Part shown: piece after piece, positions 1-7,480 of the stretch
How positions within the stretch are numbered: position 1 is the first letter of the stretch
How the letters are laid out: every line of letters starts with the position of its first letter
Assembly (NCBI GenBank): GCA_938073925.1
Contig: CALJGH010000011.1
Location: forward strand, 1 to 10,818
Direction of reading: 5' to 3'
Source of the DNA: an uncultured Nitrospinaceae bacterium
GTDB taxonomy: Bacteria > Nitrospinota > Nitrospinia > Nitrospinales > VA-1
Length of the DNA: 10,818 nt
Position numbers and translations under genes: made by a program
The notes under the pieces: model-generated
What the model was told of the DNA's origin: nothing
What the model saw: only the letters and a program-made list of their open reading frames with translations
Databases searched by the model: none

Positions 1-252
1 GAGGTTCGCCATGATGGAAAAACATTATTTAAAAACCTTCCTAATCCGTTTACCGCTACCCGTTACCATTCGCTCGTACTGAACCGGAAAACTTTACCGG
101 ACTGTTTTGAGATTTCTGCTGAAAGCGATGATAATGAAATAATGGGAATACGCCATAAGGAGCTGCTAGTTGAAGGAGTACAGTTTCACCCGGAATCTAT
201 TTTGACTCCAAACGGAAAAGATCTTTTGAAAAACTTTATAGAGTATAGCTGA
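1..252 (+). CDS. trpG: Anthranilate synthase glutamine amidotransferase subunit, C-terminal part (partial at left edge)
   Basis: This is the last 83 codons of a class I glutamine amidotransferase, cut by the left edge of the window. In the TrpE-TrpG complex this subunit releases ammonia from glutamine for the conversion of chorismate to anthranilate in the cytoplasm. The visible part contains RYHSLV (about residues 21-26 of the fragment) and GVQFHPESILT near the end. The HPES block carries the His and Glu of the Cys-His-Glu triad; the nucleophilic Cys lies outside the window. TrpG and the folate enzyme PabA are close homologues and often one protein serves both. The position directly before trpD makes TrpG the natural name. 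The stop codon is 2 bp before the trpD start, and no Shine-Dalgarno sequence intervenes, so the two are probably translationally coupled. Confidence 0.93.
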   Translation, partial: EVRHDGKTLFKNLPNPFTATRYHSLVLNRKTLPDCFEISAESDDNEIMGIRHKELLVEGVQFHPESILTPNGKDLLKNFIEYS

Positions 253-254
253 GC

Positions 255-1262
255 ATGTTTTTTCAGAAATTCCTTCATATTGTAGTGTCGGGGAAAGAAC
301 TGTCTGAAGAAGAAATGATGGGTGCCATGACCGAGATCATGGATGGAAAAGTTGGCGATACGCAACTTGCGGCTTTTTTAACCGCTTTGCAGTTTAAAAA
401 TGTAACCGTTTCCGAAATCGTTGGTGCCGCCAGAGTAATGCGTGACAAAGCCGAAAAGGTAAATGCTAAAGATTCGGTGGATACTTGTGGGACCGGAGGG
501 GATGGTGCCGATACATTCAATATTTCCACAACGGTTGCGTTTGTGGTGGCAGGTGCAGGTGTACGGGTTGCAAAACATGGTAACCGTGCTGTTTCGAGTA
601 AGTCAGGTAGTGCCGATGTTTTAAAATATCTGGGAGTCAATATCGACGCTTCTTTACCCACTGTTGAACGATGTATTGAGGAAGTGGGTATCGGTTTTCT
701 TTTTGCACCTTTAATGCATAAGGCAATGAAGCACGCCGCGGCAGTGAGAAAGGAATTGGGGTTTAGAACCATTTTTAATCTCTTGGGTCCACTTACCAAC
801 CCTGCAAATGCCCACGCTCAAGTGTTAGGTGTATTCGATTCTAAATGGGTGACTCCGCTTGCAGAAGTTTTGCGAGAGTTGGGAAGTCGCCATGCTTTGG
901 TGGTACATGGTTTTGATGGATTGGATGAGATAACCTTGACGGGTGAAACCCAAATCGCTGAATTAAAAAATGGAAAAGTTAATAATTTTTCTTTTGATCC
1001 AAAAGAATTTGGTTATTCGCTTTGTTCTGTTGCCGATTTAAAAGGAGCAGAACCTGAAACGAATGCGGAAATAATGCGCGAAATTTTAAATGGCAGCTCA
1101 GGGCCAAAAACAGATATTGTTGTTTTGAACGCTGCTGCGGCTATTTATGTAGGAGGCAAAGCCGACTCTATTGAAAAAGGAATTCTAGTGGCTAAAAAAT
1201 CTATTGAATCTGGCGCAGCATTGAAAAAGCTTGAAGAATTATGTCGGGTATCGAATTCATAA
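255..1262 (+). CDS. trpD: Anthranilate phosphoribosyltransferase
   Basis: Transfers the phosphoribosyl group of PRPP to anthranilate, the second step of tryptophan synthesis. The protein has 335 residues, normal for a stand-alone TrpD not fused to TrpG. Family motifs are intact: CGTGGDG (78-84) for PRPP binding, NISTT (89-93), KHGNRAVSSKSGSAD (107-121) lining the anthranilate site, RTIFNLLGPLTNP (171-183) and DGLDE (221-225) with the metal-coordinating acidic pair. The ATG start fits the family: the first helix (FLHIVVSGKELSEEE) aligns with the usual N-terminal helix and little would be left if a later Met were used. No convincing ribosome binding site precedes it, which agrees with coupling to trpG. 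Identity is secure. Confidence 0.97.
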   Translation: MFFQKFLHIVVSGKELSEEEMMGAMTEIMDGKVGDTQLAAFLTALQFKNVTVSEIVGAARVMRDKAEKVNAKDSVDTCGTGGDGADTFNISTTVAFVVAGAGVRVAKHGNRAVSSKSGSADVLKYLGVNIDASLPTVERCIEEVGIGFLFAPLMHKAMKHAAAVRKELGFRTIFNLLGPLTNPANAHAQVLGVFDSKWVTPLAEVLRELGSRHALVVHGFDGLDEITLTGETQIAELKNGKVNNFSFDPKEFGYSLCSVADLKGAEPETNAEIMREILNGSSGPKTDIVVLNAAAAIYVGGKADSIEKGILVAKKSIESGAALKKLEELCRVSNS

Positions 1263-1264
1263 AA

Positions 1265-2062
1265 ATGTCGAATATTCTAGATAAAATATTTGCGGATAAA
1301 ATAAAAGAGCTTCCAGATACAAAACGTCAATCACCTCTGCCGGAAATCAAGCAAAGGATTAAGGATCAACAGCCCGTTTTGGATGTGTTCAAGTCCTTAA
1401 AGAAGGGAAAGACTTCCAGGATTATCGCTGAGATAAAACCAAAAACTCCTTTTAAAGGGGAGTTGAGAAAGGGCTTTGATGCAAAAGCCATTGCAAGAGA
1501 TTATGTGGAGCATGGTGCCGTGGCTCTTTCAATTTTGACGGAGAGTAATCACTTTGGCAGTAGCATTGAAATTTTGCCGGAGGTTCGAAAAGTTGCGCCT
1601 ATTCCTCTTTTAAGGAAAGATTTTATTTTTGATGAATATCAAGTTTTTGAGTCACGTGCTTATGGTGCTGACCTGTTTTTATTGATAGCAACATGGCTAG
1701 ACCAGAGCTTGATGGCCGATTTGCTTTGTCAGGGCAAAGAATTGGGAATGCCCGCCCTCATTGAAACTCATAATGAATGGGATCTGGAAAAAGCGTTTGC
1801 GGCAAACGCTGAATTGATCGGTATCAATAACCGTGATTTGACCAATGGTAAAACTGATTTAGGAATTACACGGCGACTGGCTCCCATGGCATTGCAGGAA
1901 AAGGGAAAGGTGCTGGTTTGCGAAAGCGGTATTCATGGTCGCAAAGAAATTGAGGAGTTTGAAGACTTGGGTGTGTATGCTTTTTTGATTGGTGAAAGTC
2001 TGATGACGGCAGAAGATATCCCTGGAAAATTGAAGGAGCTTTTAGGCCATGGTGGCGAGTGA
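1265..2062 (+). CDS. trpC: Indole-3-glycerol phosphate synthase
   Basis: Closes the indole ring, turning CdRP into indole-3-glycerol phosphate with loss of CO2. It is a single-function (beta/alpha)8 barrel of 265 residues, not fused to TrpF. The catalytic set is present: E56 and K58 in AEIK, K118 in LLRKDF, E167 in ALIETHN, N188 and R190 in INNRDL, and E220-S221 in ESGI. An upstream in-frame ATG at 1241 would overlap trpD by 22 bp. I chose 1265 because MSNILDKIF matches the usual N-terminus of the family, although neither start has a strong ribosome binding site. The block after the catalytic lysine reads PKTPFKG where most family members have a form of SPSKG. That is unusual but leaves the acid/base residues untouched. 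Confidence 0.96.
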   Translation: MSNILDKIFADKIKELPDTKRQSPLPEIKQRIKDQQPVLDVFKSLKKGKTSRIIAEIKPKTPFKGELRKGFDAKAIARDYVEHGAVALSILTESNHFGSSIEILPEVRKVAPIPLLRKDFIFDEYQVFESRAYGADLFLLIATWLDQSLMADLLCQGKELGMPALIETHNEWDLEKAFAANAELIGINNRDLTNGKTDLGITRRLAPMALQEKGKVLVCESGIHGRKEIEEFEDLGVYAFLIGESLMTAEDIPGKLKELLGHGGE

Positions 2063-2687
2063 AAAGCAGGTAAAAGTTAAAGTCTGCGGCATGACTAGCT
2101 TGAAAGACGCTCTGGTTGCTGTGGAAGGGGGTGCGGATGCAGTGGGTTTTATTTTCTATAAAAAAAGTCCACGCTCAGTTACCATGAAAACAGTCCGTGA
2201 AATTGTTTTAGAACTTCCTCCGTTTGTAGATACTGTGGGTGTTTTTGTTGATGAAACCGCAGAGCAGATAAACAAAATTGCGGACTACTGTAATCTCGAT
2301 ATAATTCAATTGCACGGCGATGAGTCGCCTATATTTTGCAAAAAAATACGGCGTAAGGTGATCAAGGCTTTTAGAATTAAAGATATGCAGTCGGTGAAAA
2401 AACTTTCCAGCTTCCAGGTTAGCGGATTTCTTCTGGATACATTTTCAGAAAACCTGCATGGAGGAACGGGGAAAGTATTTGACTGGAATTTGGCACTACC
2501 CGCTAAAAAGTTTGGGCCGGTTATTATGGCGGGAGGTTTGACGCCAAATAATGTTCAGCAGGCAGTTCGACAGATACGCCCCTATGGAGTCGATGTTTGT
2601 TCAGGGGTGGAAAGTGAACCTGGAATTAAAGATCATAAAAAGGTTCGGGCTTTTTTGAACAATGCAAAGGCAGGGAGAAAAATATGA
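2049..2687 (+). CDS. trpF: Phosphoribosylanthranilate isomerase
   Basis: Catalyses the Amadori rearrangement of phosphoribosylanthranilate to CdRP, the step between TrpD and TrpC. The protein has 212 residues, the normal size. Key features are KVCGMT (11-16) with the general base Cys13, GFIFYKKSPRSV (33-44), IQLHGDE (86-92), the general acid Asp130 in FLLD, and the phosphate-binding segments GGTGK (138-142), AGGLTPNNV (161-169) and DVCSGVESEPG (182-192). The start overlaps the end of trpC by 14 bp. An AAGGAG ribosome binding site at 2033-2038, inside trpC, supports this ATG over the GTG three bases later. Its stop overlaps the trpB start in an ATGA. Confidence 0.96.
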   Translation: MVASEKQVKVKVCGMTSLKDALVAVEGGADAVGFIFYKKSPRSVTMKTVREIVLELPPFVDTVGVFVDETAEQINKIADYCNLDIIQLHGDESPIFCKKIRRKVIKAFRIKDMQSVKKLSSFQVSGFLLDTFSENLHGGTGKVFDWNLALPAKKFGPVIMAGGLTPNNVQQAVRQIRPYGVDVCSGVESEPGIKDHKKVRAFLNNAKAGRKI

Positions 2688-3883
2688 ACAAATATAATTT
2701 GCCTGATGCCAAGGGGCATTATGGAAAATTTGGTGGCAAGTATGTGATCGAAACTCTGATGCCGGCATTGCAAGAGTTACAAACTCTTTATGAGGAGGCT
2801 AAGGAGGACCCGAAGTTCCAAGAGGATCTGAGATGTTATTTGAAACATTATGTTGGTCGGCCAACTGCATTATATTTTGCCGAGCGACTCACCAAGCACT
2901 TGGGCGGTGCCAAAATTTATTTGAAGCGGGAAGATCTAACCCATACGGGTGCGCATAAAATTAACAACACGATTGGCGGTGCCTTACTGACCCAGCGAAT
3001 GGGAAAAAAGCGTGTGATTGCTGAAACAGGTGCCGGTCAGCATGGAGTCGCCACAGCTACCGCAGCTTCTTTATTCGGACTGGAGTGCGATATTTTCATG
3101 GGAGAAGAAGACATGAAGCGACAGTCGCTCAATGTTTTCAAAATGCGATTGCTGGGAGCCAATGTGATTCCCGTTACCAGTGGCACGCGAACGCTTAAAG
3201 ATGCAACCAGCGAAGCCATTCGTAACTGGATCACCACTGTGGAGACTACGCATTATATTATTGGCTCGGTGGTGGGACCGCATCCTTACCCGATGATCGT
3301 CCGTGATTTCCAGAAAGTAATCGGTGAAGAGTCGATGCGGCAAATAATGGAAATGGAAGGGCGACTGCCCGACACTTGTGTGGCCTGTGTTGGTGGAGGC
3401 AGTAATTCGATGGGACTGTTTTATCCCTTTCTGGAAAATGAAAAGGTCAAGTTGGTTGGAGTCGAAGCGGCCGGACTTGGCGTTGATACCGAAAAACATG
3501 GTGCTTCTCTCACTAAAGGATCGGCAGGTGTGCTCCATGGGATGATGAGCTATCTATTGCACGATGACGATGGACAGGTGACCGAGGCGCATTCTATCTC
3601 TGCGGGATTAGATTACCCCGGAGTAGGGTGTGAACATAGTTATCTCAGAGATTCTGGGCGCGCTACCTATGCCACCATTACTGATGCGGAATCGTTGGAA
3701 GGGTTTAAGCTTTTATGCAGTAAGGAGGGAATTATTCCAGCATTAGAGTCTTCGCATGCCATTGCTCATGTGGCCAAGCTGGCACCTAAAATGAAAAAGG
3801 ATGAGATCATTCTGGTCTGTCTTTCAGGTCGCGGCGATAAAGATGTCAATCAGATCGCCGACAGGATGGGGGTTTCTCTGTGA
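2684..3883 (+). CDS. trpB: Tryptophan synthase beta subunit
   Basis: This PLP enzyme condenses indole with serine to give tryptophan in the alpha2beta2 TrpAB complex. It has 399 residues, typical of the ordinary TrpB1 type and not the longer TrpB2. Visible hallmarks are HTGAHKINNT with the PLP lysine K92, AETGAGQHG with catalytic E114, the PLP phosphate loop GGGSN (237-241), GLDYPGVG with D310, E355, and the cofactor-nitrogen contact S382 in CLSGRGDKD. The first residues (LPDAKGHYGKFGGKYVIETL) are also characteristic, supporting the start. AGGGAG at 2672-2677 lies six bases before the ATG, the clearest ribosome binding site in the trp cluster. The gene overlaps trpF by 4 bp and trpA by 4 bp. 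Confidence 0.98.
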   Translation: MNKYNLPDAKGHYGKFGGKYVIETLMPALQELQTLYEEAKEDPKFQEDLRCYLKHYVGRPTALYFAERLTKHLGGAKIYLKREDLTHTGAHKINNTIGGALLTQRMGKKRVIAETGAGQHGVATATAASLFGLECDIFMGEEDMKRQSLNVFKMRLLGANVIPVTSGTRTLKDATSEAIRNWITTVETTHYIIGSVVGPHPYPMIVRDFQKVIGEESMRQIMEMEGRLPDTCVACVGGGSNSMGLFYPFLENEKVKLVGVEAAGLGVDTEKHGASLTKGSAGVLHGMMSYLLHDDDGQVTEAHSISAGLDYPGVGCEHSYLRDSGRATYATITDAESLEGFKLLCSKEGIIPALESSHAIAHVAKLAPKMKKDEIILVCLSGRGDKDVNQIADRMGVSL

Positions 3884-4665
3884 GTCGTATTGAAAAACGT
3901 TTGGTTTCATTGAATGGAAACAAGGCCTTGGTTGCGTTTTATACCGCAGGTGATCCGGATCTTTCTGCCTCCAAAGATATTTTTGCGGTCATAGAAAAAA
4001 ATGGCGCGGATATTATTGAAATAGGAGTTCCTTTCTCAGACCCACTGGCAGATGGCCCCACCATTCAGGCTTCTTCGCACCGTTCTTTGCAAAAGGGTAC
4101 GACTCTTAAAAAAATTATTCAGTTGGTTGCAGATATCAGAAAAACTTCTGAGCTCCCAATTATCCTGATGACCAGTTTTAACCCTGTGTTTGTTTATGGA
4201 AAAAAAGAATTTGTCGCTGATGCTGTTAAGGCAGGAGTGGATGGCATGATCATTCCTGATCTGCCACCGGAAGAGGCGGAAGAATTTCTGGGAATTGCAG
4301 AAGGTCTGGACTTGGTTTTTTTGCTTGCCCCAACCAGCACACCAGACCGGATTCAGCAAGTTGGGAAAGTCAGCAAAGGTTTCATCTATTATATTTCCCT
4401 GACAGGTACCACAGGAACTAAAGAAGCTCTTTCTGCTGGATTGAAAAACAAGGTCAATGAAATAAAAAAATCTGTTTCATTGCCGGTCTTGGTAGGGTTT
4501 GGAGTTTCTGGTCCTGAACAAGCGAAGCAGGCGGCAGAAGCTTCAGATGGCGTGATAATTGGCAGTGCCATTGTAAAACTAATTGCAGAACACAGTGACC
4601 CTGCTGAGCGTGACCGTAAGCTGGCTGATTTTTTAACGAGCATTAAAAAAGCCATCAATCCTTGA
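3880..4665 (+). CDS. trpA: Tryptophan synthase alpha subunit
   Basis: Splits indole-3-glycerol phosphate into glyceraldehyde 3-phosphate and indole, which is channelled to TrpB. The protein is a 261-residue (beta/alpha)8 barrel of normal length. The catalytic pair is conserved: E47 in IEIGVPFSDP and D58 in LADGP. Other family segments are FYTAGDPD (20-27), IPDLPPEEAEEF (125-136), LLAPTSTPDRI (148-158), the loop SLTGTTGT (173-180) and the phosphate-binding GFGVSGPEQ (206-214) and GSAIVK (228-233). It starts with GTG, and that codon overlaps the trpB stop as GTGA. A G-rich stretch a few bases upstream (GGATGGGGG) can act as ribosome binding site. It is the last biosynthetic gene of the trp set. 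Confidence 0.97.
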   Translation: MSRIEKRLVSLNGNKALVAFYTAGDPDLSASKDIFAVIEKNGADIIEIGVPFSDPLADGPTIQASSHRSLQKGTTLKKIIQLVADIRKTSELPIILMTSFNPVFVYGKKEFVADAVKAGVDGMIIPDLPPEEAEEFLGIAEGLDLVFLLAPTSTPDRIQQVGKVSKGFIYYISLTGTTGTKEALSAGLKNKVNEIKKSVSLPVLVGFGVSGPEQAKQAAEASDGVIIGSAIVKLIAEHSDPAERDRKLADFLTSIKKAINP

Positions 4666-4676
4666 TCTCGGGCGCT

Positions 4677-5360
4677 ATGTCTTCCCGGATTTCTATAATC
4701 ATCCCTGCGTTTAATGAAGAAAGCTCGATTGGGCTGGTCCTCGATGCGTTACCGCAAGACAAAATTCACGAAATAATTGTTGTCAATAATAACTCTACCG
4801 ATGACACCGCTCGTGTTGCTTCCGCACATGGTGCGCGGGTGGTAGAAGAACCTCAAAAAGGTTATGGCTCTGCTTGCCTTAAGGGGATAGACGAACTGAA
4901 TGCCCCCGATATCGTTGTATTTCTAGATGGAGACTTTAGCGACTTTCCTGAAGAAATAGTCGAACTTGTAAGCCCGATAGAAAAAGGGGATGCGGATTTT
5001 GTGCTGGGCAGTCGCATGATTCTACCCGAAAGTCGAAGAGCCTTGCTGCCACAAGCACGTTATGGCAACCGGCTTGCAGTTTTTCTGATCAAACTGTTTT
5101 TTAACTATTCCTTTACCGACTTGGGACCTTTTCGGGCGATTCGTTACAGTTCCTTAATGGCTATTGGTATGCAGGACATAGATTTTGGCTGGACGGTGGA
5201 GATGCAGATCAAGGCCGTGAAAAATGGATTGCGTATTCAGGAGCTTCCTGTCAAGTATCGTGAGCGAATAGGGGTTTCCAAGATCACGGGGACGGTTTCG
5301 GGCACCTTTAAGGCAGGTACAAAAATTATTTACACCATCTTCAAGTATTTGTTAACCTGA
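4677..5360 (+). CDS. Family 2 glycosyltransferase (polyprenyl-phosphate sugar transferase-like)
   Basis: A 227-residue GT-A fold enzyme that should transfer a sugar from a nucleotide donor in the cytoplasm; the acceptor cannot be read from the sequence. The nucleotide-binding start ISIIIPAFNEE (5-15), NNNSTDDT (37-44) and the DXD-type metal site in FLDGDFSDFPEE (82-92) define the family. The C-terminal block FTDLGPFRAI (146-155), FGWTVEMQIKA (170-180) and YRERIGVSKITGT (194-206) resembles the dolichyl-phosphate mannose/glucose synthase-like subgroup. No transmembrane helix is present. ATG 4677 lies 11 bp after trpA. A TTG at 4662, overlapping the trpA stop as TTGA, would add five residues and is possible. 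A link to tryptophan synthesis is not evident; it probably shares the transcript. Confidence 0.85.
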   Translation: MSSRISIIIPAFNEESSIGLVLDALPQDKIHEIIVVNNNSTDDTARVASAHGARVVEEPQKGYGSACLKGIDELNAPDIVVFLDGDFSDFPEEIVELVSPIEKGDADFVLGSRMILPESRRALLPQARYGNRLAVFLIKLFFNYSFTDLGPFRAIRYSSLMAIGMQDIDFGWTVEMQIKAVKNGLRIQELPVKYRERIGVSKITGTVSGTFKAGTKIIYTIFKYLLT

Positions 5361-5364
5361 TCCT

Positions 5365-6138
5365 ATGTTTAAGAAAACTCTTTTAGTTATCGCTTGGATA
5401 GTTATTTGTGCAAGTTCTGTACATGCTGTCGATATTTCTACTCTGGTTCAAAAAAGAATCAGCGAAGATGGCAAGACTCTTGATCTTACTGGACTGAATA
5501 TTGGACCCCGAGGTGCAAAAGAACTGGCGGCAATGGAGTCTTTGTCTTCTCTCACCACATTGCATCTTCAGGGAAATAGGATAAAAGCTCGAGGAATGAA
5601 GGCTTTGGCTAAATCTCCACATTTAGCAAATCTGAAACATTTGGACCTCTGGGGAAACTTGCTTGGAGACCTTGGATTAAAGGCAATTGCAGAATCGCCT
5701 TATCTTAGTCATCTGGAATCTCTAAAGTTATGGAAAAACGAAATAAGCGATGACAGTATGGAGTTTTTGGTTGGTTCGAAGAATTTTTTAAATTTAAAAG
5801 CTCTTATGTTGAACGATAATATGATTACTCCTTTTGGAGCTGCTATTATCGCCAAATCTGAAAATTTTCTACAACTGGAAACTCTGAACTTGTTCCGTAA
5901 TGAAGTCGGTGATGACGGTGCATTGGCATTCTCAGTATCGACAAATTTCCCCAAACTCGAAATTTTATATTTGGGCGATAATAATATTACGGATAAAGGC
6001 GCGGTGGTATTGATTGAGTCAAAAGCCTTCCCGGCATTAAAAACGCTTGATCTGGGAAAGAATTTGTTGGGCGAGGCCTCTGCTATGGCTGCTTTAAAAG
6101 TCAACCGCGCGGAAAAAATACTGGTTATTTATAGATAA
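5365..6138 (+). CDS. Secreted leucine-rich-repeat protein (ribonuclease-inhibitor-like repeats)
   Basis: A 257-residue protein with a Sec signal peptide (basic MFKK, hydrophobic core to about residue 18, likely cut after VHA at 21) and then almost only leucine-rich repeats. Seven consecutive repeats of exactly 27 residues run from 38 to 226, followed by a partial eighth (227-244). Each follows xLxLxxNxI, then a helix and a closing ExLxxLx-type segment. This is the ribonuclease-inhibitor type, expected to form a curved beta/alpha solenoid for protein binding. There is no lipobox, sortase motif, transmembrane anchor or enzymatic domain, so it is probably periplasmic or secreted. It starts 4 bp after the glycosyltransferase stop, without an obvious ribosome binding site, suggesting coupling. 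The ligand is unknown. Confidence 0.85.
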   Translation: MFKKTLLVIAWIVICASSVHAVDISTLVQKRISEDGKTLDLTGLNIGPRGAKELAAMESLSSLTTLHLQGNRIKARGMKALAKSPHLANLKHLDLWGNLLGDLGLKAIAESPYLSHLESLKLWKNEISDDSMEFLVGSKNFLNLKALMLNDNMITPFGAAIIAKSENFLQLETLNLFRNEVGDDGALAFSVSTNFPKLEILYLGDNNITDKGAVVLIESKAFPALKTLDLGKNLLGEASAMAALKVNRAEKILVIYR

Positions 6139-6184
6139 GTAGGAAACATTCATATTTTTATTAAAAGTTGAATTTGGAATTAAT

Positions 6185-7471
6185 ATGACAGTATCTGAAA
6201 TTGCAAAAAAAGCTAATTCTGCGGCATTGCTTCTTGCTCATCTTTCAACAGATATCAAGAACCAGGTGCTTGAGGAAATGGCGAGCGCACTGGAAACTAA
6301 TTGTGATGAAATTCTTTCAGCCAACGAGAAGGATTTGAAATTTGCTAGCGAAGAAGGTATTGCAAAGCCACTCATTGCACGTTTGAATTTAAATGAAAAT
6401 AAAGTTCGCGGTATGGCTCAAGGAATTCGTAGTGTTGTGACCTTGCCAGACCCTGCCGGGTTTCGTCAAAGTGCTATGGAAATAGATGAGGGTTTGACGG
6501 TGTATCGGGTGAGCTGTCCGATAGGAGTCATTGGTGCTATTTTTGAGTCTAGACCCGATGCTGTTCCACAAATATCTTCTCTCTGTCTAAAGTCTGGCAA
6601 TGCTGTGATTTTGAAGGGGGGACGCGAGGCACAAAATTCCAATAAAGTAATCGTAGGTTTGCTTACCGATGCTATAAAAAAAGTGCCAGGGGTTCCGGAT
6701 GCTGCGGTGCAAATGATTGAAACCCGGTCTGAGGTTGCCGATATGTTGAAAGAGGAAAAATACATTAACCTCGTCGTTCCGCGAGGAAGCAACGATTTCG
6801 TAAAATATATCCAGGAGAATACCCGTATACCGGTTCTAGGGCACTCTGAGGGAATTTGTCACAACTATATTGATAATGAAGCCGATTTAAGCAAGGCATT
6901 ACGAATTGCGCTGGATTCCAAATTGCAATACGCGGCGGCTTGCAATGCGATGGAAAACCTTCTTGTTCATAGAGAGATTGCTCCTGAAATTATTCCGAAA
7001 CTAGTCGAAAAGTTCCAAGAGAAAGAGGTCTCGTTGGTGGGGTGTGATGAAACTTGTAAAATCGCAACAGGATTATCGCCGGCATCGGAAAACGAATGGG
7101 ACGAAGAATATAATGACCTGAAATTAGCAATCAAAATTGTCGGAGACTTGGAAGAAGCCATTAGCTTTATCAATAAACATGGTTCAGGGCACACAGATAC
7201 GATAATCACTGAAAACGCTGAAACAGCTGAGGAGTTTATGAATGGAGTGAATTCTGCCAGTGTAATGTGCAATGCATCTACCCGGTTTGCCGATGGTTTT
7301 CGTTACGGACTGGGAGCTGAAATCGGCATCAGTACCAATAAAACCCATGCGAGAGGTCCAGTGGGGTTGGAAGGTCTGGTTATCTACAAGTACAGGGTTT
7401 ATGGGAAAGGTCAAATTGTCAGCGATTATTCAGGCGAAAATGCACGTTCGTTCACCCACAAACCTCTTTGA
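6185..7471 (+). CDS. proA: Gamma-glutamyl phosphate reductase
   Basis: Reduces gamma-glutamyl phosphate with NADPH to glutamate semialdehyde, the second step of proline synthesis. It has 428 residues, close to the family norm, and belongs to the aldehyde dehydrogenase superfamily. The catalytic Cys253 is in QYAAACNAMENLLVH (248-262). Other characteristic segments are GVIGAIFESRPDAV (114-127), LKGGREA (143-149), KHGSGHTDTI (331-340), and the C-terminal SASVMCNASTRFADGFRYG (357-375) and GLGAEIGISTNKTHARGPVGLEGL (375-398). A GGA ten bases before the ATG is a modest ribosome binding site. A 46-bp AT-rich gap separates it from the LRR gene and I see no clear promoter there. proB is not in the window. 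Confidence 0.97.
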   Translation: MTVSEIAKKANSAALLLAHLSTDIKNQVLEEMASALETNCDEILSANEKDLKFASEEGIAKPLIARLNLNENKVRGMAQGIRSVVTLPDPAGFRQSAMEIDEGLTVYRVSCPIGVIGAIFESRPDAVPQISSLCLKSGNAVILKGGREAQNSNKVIVGLLTDAIKKVPGVPDAAVQMIETRSEVADMLKEEKYINLVVPRGSNDFVKYIQENTRIPVLGHSEGICHNYIDNEADLSKALRIALDSKLQYAAACNAMENLLVHREIAPEIIPKLVEKFQEKEVSLVGCDETCKIATGLSPASENEWDEEYNDLKLAIKIVGDLEEAISFINKHGSGHTDTIITENAETAEEFMNGVNSASVMCNASTRFADGFRYGLGAEIGISTNKTHARGPVGLEGLVIYKYRVYGKGQIVSDYSGENARSFTHKPL

Positions 7472-7480
7472 CTGTATAAC

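Noticed and set aside
275..799. Minus-strand ORF of 174 codons opposite trpD
   Set aside because: It lies entirely antisense to a gene with intact family motifs, and its product shows no recognisable domain.
1241..1264. Upstream ATG for trpC adding eight residues
   Set aside because: It overlaps trpD and has no better ribosome binding site; the family N-terminus fits the ATG at 1265.
3071..3538. Minus-strand ORF of 155 codons opposite trpB
   Set aside because: Antisense shadow of the highly conserved trpB; no sign of a protein family.
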